The notes beneath the pieces are model-generated. The model searched no databases. It was not told where the DNA came from and saw nothing but the letters and a program-made list of their open reading frames with translations. A stretch of 64,000 nt of DNA, taken from the NCBI RefSeq assembly GCF_009817885.1, contig NZ_CP041764.1, positions 3,038,001 through 3,102,000 of the forward strand, in the 5' to 3' direction. This document shows, piece after piece, positions 59,938 through 64,000 of the stretch (position 1 is the first letter of the stretch; each line of letters starts with the position of its first letter). The stretch comes from Serratia rhizosphaerae (lineage in GTDB: Bacteria > Pseudomonadota > Gammaproteobacteria > Enterobacterales > Enterobacteriaceae). The position numbers were made by a program, and so were the translations under genes.

Positions 59938-61338
59938 TTAGCTGTGCCGGGTTTCAAGCTGGCGCTCACGGTAGTCGGCCAGTTCCTGGTAGTTGGCGCG
60001 GCGCTTGGCCAGATCGCTTTGGATTTGTCGCATCAAATCGCGATCCACTTTCAGCAGCCGCACCACGCCGGCGGTGATCAGGTAGCCGATACCGGGAATG
60101 ACGGTAAACAGCAGGACGATGCAGTCAAGCGCGCCGGCGCTCTGGCTGGCGGCGTCCGCCTGGTAGCCGGACAGCGACATCAGGAAGCCGACCATCGCGC
60201 CGGCCACCGCCAGCCCCACCTTCAGGAAGAACAGATTACCGGAAAAGCTGATGCCGGTGATGCGTTTGCCGGTTTTCCATTCGCCGTAGTCATCGACGTC
60301 GGCCATCAGAGACCAGTGCAGCGGCGACGGGATTTGGTGCAGGATATTCAGCAGGAAATAGGCCACCACGATGGTCCAGGTCAGCTGCGGGTTGAGGAAA
60401 TAGAAGGCGCAGGAGAACAGCGCCAGCGCGATATTAGTCCAGAAGAATACCTGCAGTTTGCAAAAGCGGTCGGTGAGCGGTTTGGCCAGCGCGCTGCCGA
60501 TCATCATCCCGACCACGCCGAGCGCGATGAACAGGCTGGCGAAAGACGATGACTGCTGCATCACATAGGTGACGTAGTACATGGTGGCCGCCATGCGGAT
60601 AAAGCCGGGGCAGACGTTGCAGAAGGTCAGCAGCAGAATGCGCACCCACTGATCGTTTTTCCAGACGTCTCGCAGGTCGGCTTTCAGCGCGTCGTTGGTC
60701 GGCACCGCCGGACGGATACGCTCTTTGACCGTCGCGAAGCAGAACAGAAACATAAACAGCGCCACCAATGCCAGCACGCCCATTGCCATCTGATAACCGC
60801 GCGCCTTGTTGTCGCCGCCGAACCAGTCGGCCAGCGGCAGCAGCGTCAGCGACAGCAGCAGGGTGGCGATGCCGACCATGATAAAGCGGTACGACTGGCA
60901 GGAGACCCGCTCATGCGGGTCGGCGGTGATGACGCCGCCCAGCGAGCAGTAAGGAATGTTGATGGCGGTATAGGTCAGCGACATCAGGAAATAAGTGGCG
61001 AAAGCGTAGATTACCTTGCTGTTATAGCTCCACTCGGGGGTGGTGAACATCAGCACGCTGAACAGCACATAGGGCAGGGAGAGCCATAGCAGCCAAGGGC
61101 GAAAGCGCCCCCAGCGGCTCTGGGTGCGGTCGGCGATGGCGCCCATAATCGGATCGGTGACCGCGTCCAGCACCCGCACCGACAGCAGCAGAATGCCCAC
61201 CAGCGCCGGCGTCAGGCCGAAAATATCGGTGTAGAAATAGTTGAGAAACAACATGATGGCGCCGCCAATAATATTGCATCCGGCGTCTCCCATGCCGTAA
61301 CCGATCTTTTCTTTTATCGAAAGGGCATTGCTCTTCAT
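59938..61338 (-). CDS. GPH-family glycoside transporter (XynT/MelB type)
   Basis: The 466-residue protein is a cation symporter of the glycoside-pentoside-hexuronide family: IKEKIGYGMGDAGCNI, FYTDIFGLTPALVG, VTDPIMGAIADRTQSRWGRF and PYCSLGGVITADPHER, then ADVDDYGEWKTGKRITGISF. Twelve helices are predicted. It likely imports short arabino- or xylo-oligosaccharides for the co-transcribed GH43 enzyme. Of two in-frame ATGs, 61338 has GGAG at nine bases; 61344 is only three bases from it. Confidence 0.88.
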   Translation of the reverse strand: MKSNALSIKEKIGYGMGDAGCNIIGGAIMLFLNYFYTDIFGLTPALVGILLLSVRVLDAVTDPIMGAIADRTQSRWGRFRPWLLWLSLPYVLFSVLMFTTPEWSYNSKVIYAFATYFLMSLTYTAINIPYCSLGGVITADPHERVSCQSYRFIMVGIATLLLSLTLLPLADWFGGDNKARGYQMAMGVLALVALFMFLFCFATVKERIRPAVPTNDALKADLRDVWKNDQWVRILLLTFCNVCPGFIRMAATMYYVTYVMQQSSSFASLFIALGVVGMMIGSALAKPLTDRFCKLQVFFWTNIALALFSCAFYFLNPQLTWTIVVAYFLLNILHQIPSPLHWSLMADVDDYGEWKTGKRITGISFSGNLFFLKVGLAVAGAMVGFLMSLSGYQADAASQSAGALDCIVLLFTVIPGIGYLITAGVVRLLKVDRDLMRQIQSDLAKRRANYQELADYRERQLETRHS

Positions 61339-61522
61339 GGACATTTTCTCCGTGCTGACAGGATCAGACTTAATGATCATGATTATTGTCTTGTCTAGCG
61401 CTGTCTGGTCAGGAGCTGATGGTTATAGAGCTGGACAAACCTGCCATGGCGGAAGAAGTGTGAGCTTGTTAGCAAACTTGACCCGGAGAAGGGACGGCAG
61501 AAGCCGATGGCCCATAGAAGAG

Positions 61523-61546
61523 AACACGGCGTGAGCCGTGTTTTTT
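61523..61546 (+). terminator. Strong + strand terminator with no + strand gene before it
   Basis: AACACGGC-GTGA-GCCGTGTT is followed by a run of six T residues. Both neighbouring genes are on the minus strand, so the U tract is in the direction opposite to them. It may end an unannotated small RNA or act weakly for the efflux gene. Confidence 0.7.
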
Positions 61547-61563
61547 CAGGATGGCGTGGGCAT

Positions 61564-62784
61564 TCAGTGGCTCACGATATGGGAACTGCCGAGACGATGT
61601 CCCGGTTTGAAAGCGTATTCACGGGACGACCAGGCGATGGCGAACGCAACGGCCAGCAGGATCAGCAATGCCCAGGGGAAAACGCTGGCCTCCCAGGTAT
61701 CAAGCAGCATGCCGCCGATCACGCCGCCGCCGGCGATCGCCGAGTTCCAGGCCACCACATTCATGGAGAGCGCCACGTCGGCGCCGTCTCCCGCCGCATC
61801 GGCCAGCGCGGTTTGCAACAGGGTTGCCGCACCGCCGAACGTGATGCCCCATACGATCACCCCCAGATAAATCACGGCGGGATCTTGCGCACCGACGCCG
61901 AAGGCGAACGCGGTGAGCGCGAAGGCGGCGAGACTGGCCAGTACCGTGGCGCGCAGGTGGCGCTCCACCAGCCGGCCGGTGATCCAGATGCCGGCGAGCG
62001 CCGCTGCGCCGAAGGCGAACAGCACCAGATCGGTTCGGTCAGCCATTCCCGCCGGCGCGATAAACGGAGCGATATAGGTATAGAGAATGTTGTGCGCAAG
62101 CATCCAGGTGACCACCACCGCCAATACCGGGCGTACGCCGGGCGTGGTGAAGACCCGGCGCAGCGGTATGTGTTGATGGGCGGACTGGCCGGGGTAATCG
62201 GGGACTTTGGCGTATACCCAGACGATCAGCAGCAGCGTCAGGGCCGACATGATCCAGAATGCGCTGCGCCAGCCGATAGTCGATCCCATGAAGGTCCCCA
62301 GAGGCACCCCCAGAGAGAGAGCGATCGGGGTTCCCACCATGGCGATGGCCAGGGCGCGTCCTTGCTGATAAGGCGCGACCATCCGCCGGGCGTAGCCGGC
62401 CAGCAGGCTCCAGGCCAGCCCTGCGGCGACGCCGGCAAAGAAGCGGGCGACCAGCGTGACGGCATAGTGGGTAGATAGCGCGGTGGCTGAGTTGAAGAGA
62501 AGGAAGCCGATGATAGTCAGCAGCAGGACGTTACGCCGCCGCCAACTGCGTGTTGCAATCGTCAGCGGGATGGCGGCCAGCAGTGAGCCCAGCGCATATG
62601 CCGTCACCATTTGCCCGGCCAGAGCCGGATTGACGCCGAGTCCCTGACTGATTTGCGGTAGCAGGCCTGCAGGCAGCGTTTCGGTCACGATACAGATAAA
62701 TCCCGTCATGGCCAAAGCCAGCAGGGCGGCGACGGGCAGGCGGGCGGCGGTGGCCGATGTCGCCTGAGTGGATGAGTGATTCAC
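61564..62784 (-). CDS. MFS drug/metabolite exporter (DHA1 type)
   Basis: The 406-residue protein has twelve hydrophobic segments and the DHA1 pattern: MTGFICIVTETLPAGLLPQI at helix 1, GSLLAAIPLTIATRSWRRR (motif A region), ARFFAGVAAGLAWSLLAGY, and the GTPIALSLGVPLGTFMGSTIGWR segment (motif C). It resembles AraJ/NepI-like exporters. It is divergent from a TetR gene and the gap carries a perfect palindrome, so it is probably induced by its own substrate. The substrate cannot be read from the sequence. Confidence 0.88.
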   Translation of the reverse strand: MNHSSTQATSATAARLPVAALLALAMTGFICIVTETLPAGLLPQISQGLGVNPALAGQMVTAYALGSLLAAIPLTIATRSWRRRNVLLLTIIGFLLFNSATALSTHYAVTLVARFFAGVAAGLAWSLLAGYARRMVAPYQQGRALAIAMVGTPIALSLGVPLGTFMGSTIGWRSAFWIMSALTLLLIVWVYAKVPDYPGQSAHQHIPLRRVFTTPGVRPVLAVVVTWMLAHNILYTYIAPFIAPAGMADRTDLVLFAFGAAALAGIWITGRLVERHLRATVLASLAAFALTAFAFGVGAQDPAVIYLGVIVWGITFGGAATLLQTALADAAGDGADVALSMNVVAWNSAIAGGGVIGGMLLDTWEASVFPWALLILLAVAFAIAWSSREYAFKPGHRLGSSHIVSH

Positions 62785-62855
62785 GCAAAAGATCCTTTCG
62801 ACGATGAGAAGGTTCCGGCGTCGCTTGGTGCAGCCGGCGTCTGAAGCATATCGAT

Positions 62856-62877
62856 ATCTATACCGATCGGTATAGAT
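62856..62877. promoter_or_regulatory. Perfect 22-bp palindromic operator
   Basis: ATCTATACCGA and TCGGTATAGAT are exact inverted repeats between the divergent efflux and TetR genes. A related but imperfect element (TATATCGATTAGTATATA) lies near 62915-62935, nearer the TetR start. Confidence 0.85.
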
Positions 62878-62955
62878 GTAATCATCATCGTCGCTGCGTT
62901 GTCAATAAATTATATATCGATTAGTATATATATCGTAAAAGATAAGGAGTCAGCG

Positions 62956-63573
62956 ATGGCGCAAATGGGACGTCCCCGCAGCTTTGACCGCCAGCAGGCC
63001 ATCGAACAAGCGATGCACCTGTTCTGGGAGCAGGGCTATGAATCAACCTCGCTCAGCCAGCTAAAGGCGAGCATTGGAGGTGGTATCTCCGCCCCGAGTT
63101 TTTATGCGGCTTTCGGGTCGAAAGAGGCGCTGTTCAACGAGGCGGTGCAGTGTTATCTGGCGAGTTATGCGCGCGTCACTGCGTGCCTTTGGAACGACGC
63201 GCTGGCGCCTCGGGAGGCCGTTGAACTGGCGCTGCGTCAGTCGACGACCATGCAGTGCGAGCCGGGGCATCCGAAGGGGTGTATGGTCGCTTTCGGCGTC
63301 ATGAGTGCGCCGACGCCCGCGCATGCCGACGTGGCCAAACCGCTGGCGGAATCGCGTGCGCGAACGTATGCCGGATTTATCCGCTGCGTCGAACGTGCCA
63401 TTGCCGCCGGCGAGCTGACGGCGAACACCGACGCCCGGGCGCTGGCGACCGTATTCAACAGCTTTTTGCTGGGCATCTCAACGTCAGCTCGGGATGGTGT
63501 TGACGTAGCGACTTTCCAGGGAGCGATTGCCGAAGTGATGAAAGTCTGGGACGCGCTGCGTAAGCAGGCGTAG
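62956..63573 (+). CDS. TetR-family regulator of the divergent efflux gene
   Basis: The 205-residue protein has an N-terminal helix-turn-helix (about 8-55: RPRSFDRQQAIEQAMHLFWE, GYESTSLSQLKASIGG, APSFYAAFGSKEALF) followed by a helical ligand domain with PKGCMVAFGVMSAP. It follows AAGGAG at the right distance; the frame from 62899 crosses the operator region. It probably represses the MFS exporter gene and itself through the palindromes between them. Confidence 0.9.
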   Translation: MAQMGRPRSFDRQQAIEQAMHLFWEQGYESTSLSQLKASIGGGISAPSFYAAFGSKEALFNEAVQCYLASYARVTACLWNDALAPREAVELALRQSTTMQCEPGHPKGCMVAFGVMSAPTPAHADVAKPLAESRARTYAGFIRCVERAIAAGELTANTDARALATVFNSFLLGISTSARDGVDVATFQGAIAEVMKVWDALRKQA

Positions 63574-63635
63574 CGGGCGGGAAAAGGCGTGATATGAAAC
63601 AGGCCCGCCGTGGCGGACCTGCGGCAGAGATGAAA

Positions 63636-64000
63636 TCAGCGCGTGGCGCTGCCGAGCGCCCGCTGGCTGCGCTGCTTGATGGCGTAGCCAATCGCCAGCA
63701 CCGCCACCCAGAGCGGGATCAGCAGCACGGAAATGCGAATGCCCGGCGTCAGATACATAATCACCAGAATACCGGCCATAAACAGCAGGCACAGGTAATT
63801 GCTCAGCGGGTACCAGAACGCCTTGAACTTCGGCTCCACGCCTTCACGGCGTTTTGCCGCGCGGAATTTCAGGTGGGCCAGGCTGATCATCGCCCAGTTG
63901 ATCACCAACGCGGACACTACCAGCGCCATCAGCAGTTCAAACGCGCGCCCCGGCAGCAGATAGTTAATCAGCACGCAGAATGCGGTCGCCAACGCCGAGA
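63636..64000 (-). CDS. aroP: Aromatic amino acid permease, AroP-like (C-terminal part)
   Basis: The frame is open to the window end and holds the last 121 or so residues of an amino acid permease. LVVSALVINWAMISLAHLKFRAAKRREG matches AroP of E. coli (which reads ...ISLAHMKFRRAK) better than PheP, and is followed by two further helices. The methionine at 63992 is internal; the true start lies beyond 64000. The family imports phenylalanine, tyrosine and tryptophan with protons. Confidence 0.85.
   Translation of the reverse strand, partial: SALATAFCVLINYLLPGRAFELLMALVVSALVINWAMISLAHLKFRAAKRREGVEPKFKAFWYPLSNYLCLLFMAGILVIMYLTPGIRISVLLIPLWVAVLAIGYAIKQRSQRALGSATR

Overview
The window looks like an Enterobacterales chromosome, most likely Serratia or a close Yersiniaceae relative. 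The right part carries the enterobacterial order pheV tRNA, speC, mltC-yggX-mutY, trmB-yggL-glsA-yggN, hemW-rdgB-yggU-yggT-proC-yggS/yggR, ruvX-yqgE-gshB-rsmE, endA, sprT, galP. The proteins closely resemble the E. coli ones but are not identical. The genus is inferred from gene order and protein similarity, not from a marker search.

Positions 1 to about 17,355 are the integrase-proximal end of an integrative and conjugative element (ICE) inserted at the 3' end of tRNA-Phe. From the tRNA inward come a tyrosine integrase, a TraI/MOBH-like protein whose usual metal ligands seem to be lost, and a UvrD-like helicase. Next is a cargo operon of the split Tm-1/UPF0261 type with a divergent TetR regulator. 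Beyond it lies a run of plasmid/ICE accessory genes (an ArdC-like protein, a DUF1281-type protein, a frameshifted N-6 methylase, several unknowns), then an integrase-domain protein and an IS3 remnant. No second copy of the tRNA 3' end was seen, so the other ICE end lies to the left of the window.

The most unusual signal is RNA-level organisation of the accessory genes. Eight of them start behind the same kind of leader: a GC-rich hairpin, then a second inverted repeat that pairs the ribosome-binding site or the bases next to the start codon, all 30-40 nt before the start. Two copies of a roughly 200-nt structured RNA also flank the integrase-domain gene. Their stems are preserved by compensatory changes, with repeated UUCG-loop hairpins and a TTGACA at the same distance upstream.

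From 17.4 to 22.5 kb is a cluster for using external nucleotides: a NupC-type transporter, a CpdB-like periplasmic nucleotidase and an OprD-type porin. From 22.8 to 30.6 kb are conserved housekeeping genes. From 31 to 36.6 kb is an inserted polyol-type catabolic cluster (GntR regulator, two short-chain dehydrogenases, class II aldolase, PfkB kinase, RbtT/DalT-like permease) with a clear palindromic operator. From 36.8 to 42.0 kb is the hemW-yggS group and yggR.

From 42.1 to 49.2 kb is an EvgA/EvgS-like phosphorelay, a DUF1090 protein and a fimbrial usher truncated against ruvX, probably the remains of a fimbrial locus. The rest holds ruvX-rsmE, endA, sprT, a class I fumarase, galP with Gal-type operators, an XdhC/MocA pair, a GH43 glycosidase with its GPH-family transporter, a TetR/MFS efflux pair, and the C-terminal part of an AroP-like permease cut by the window end.
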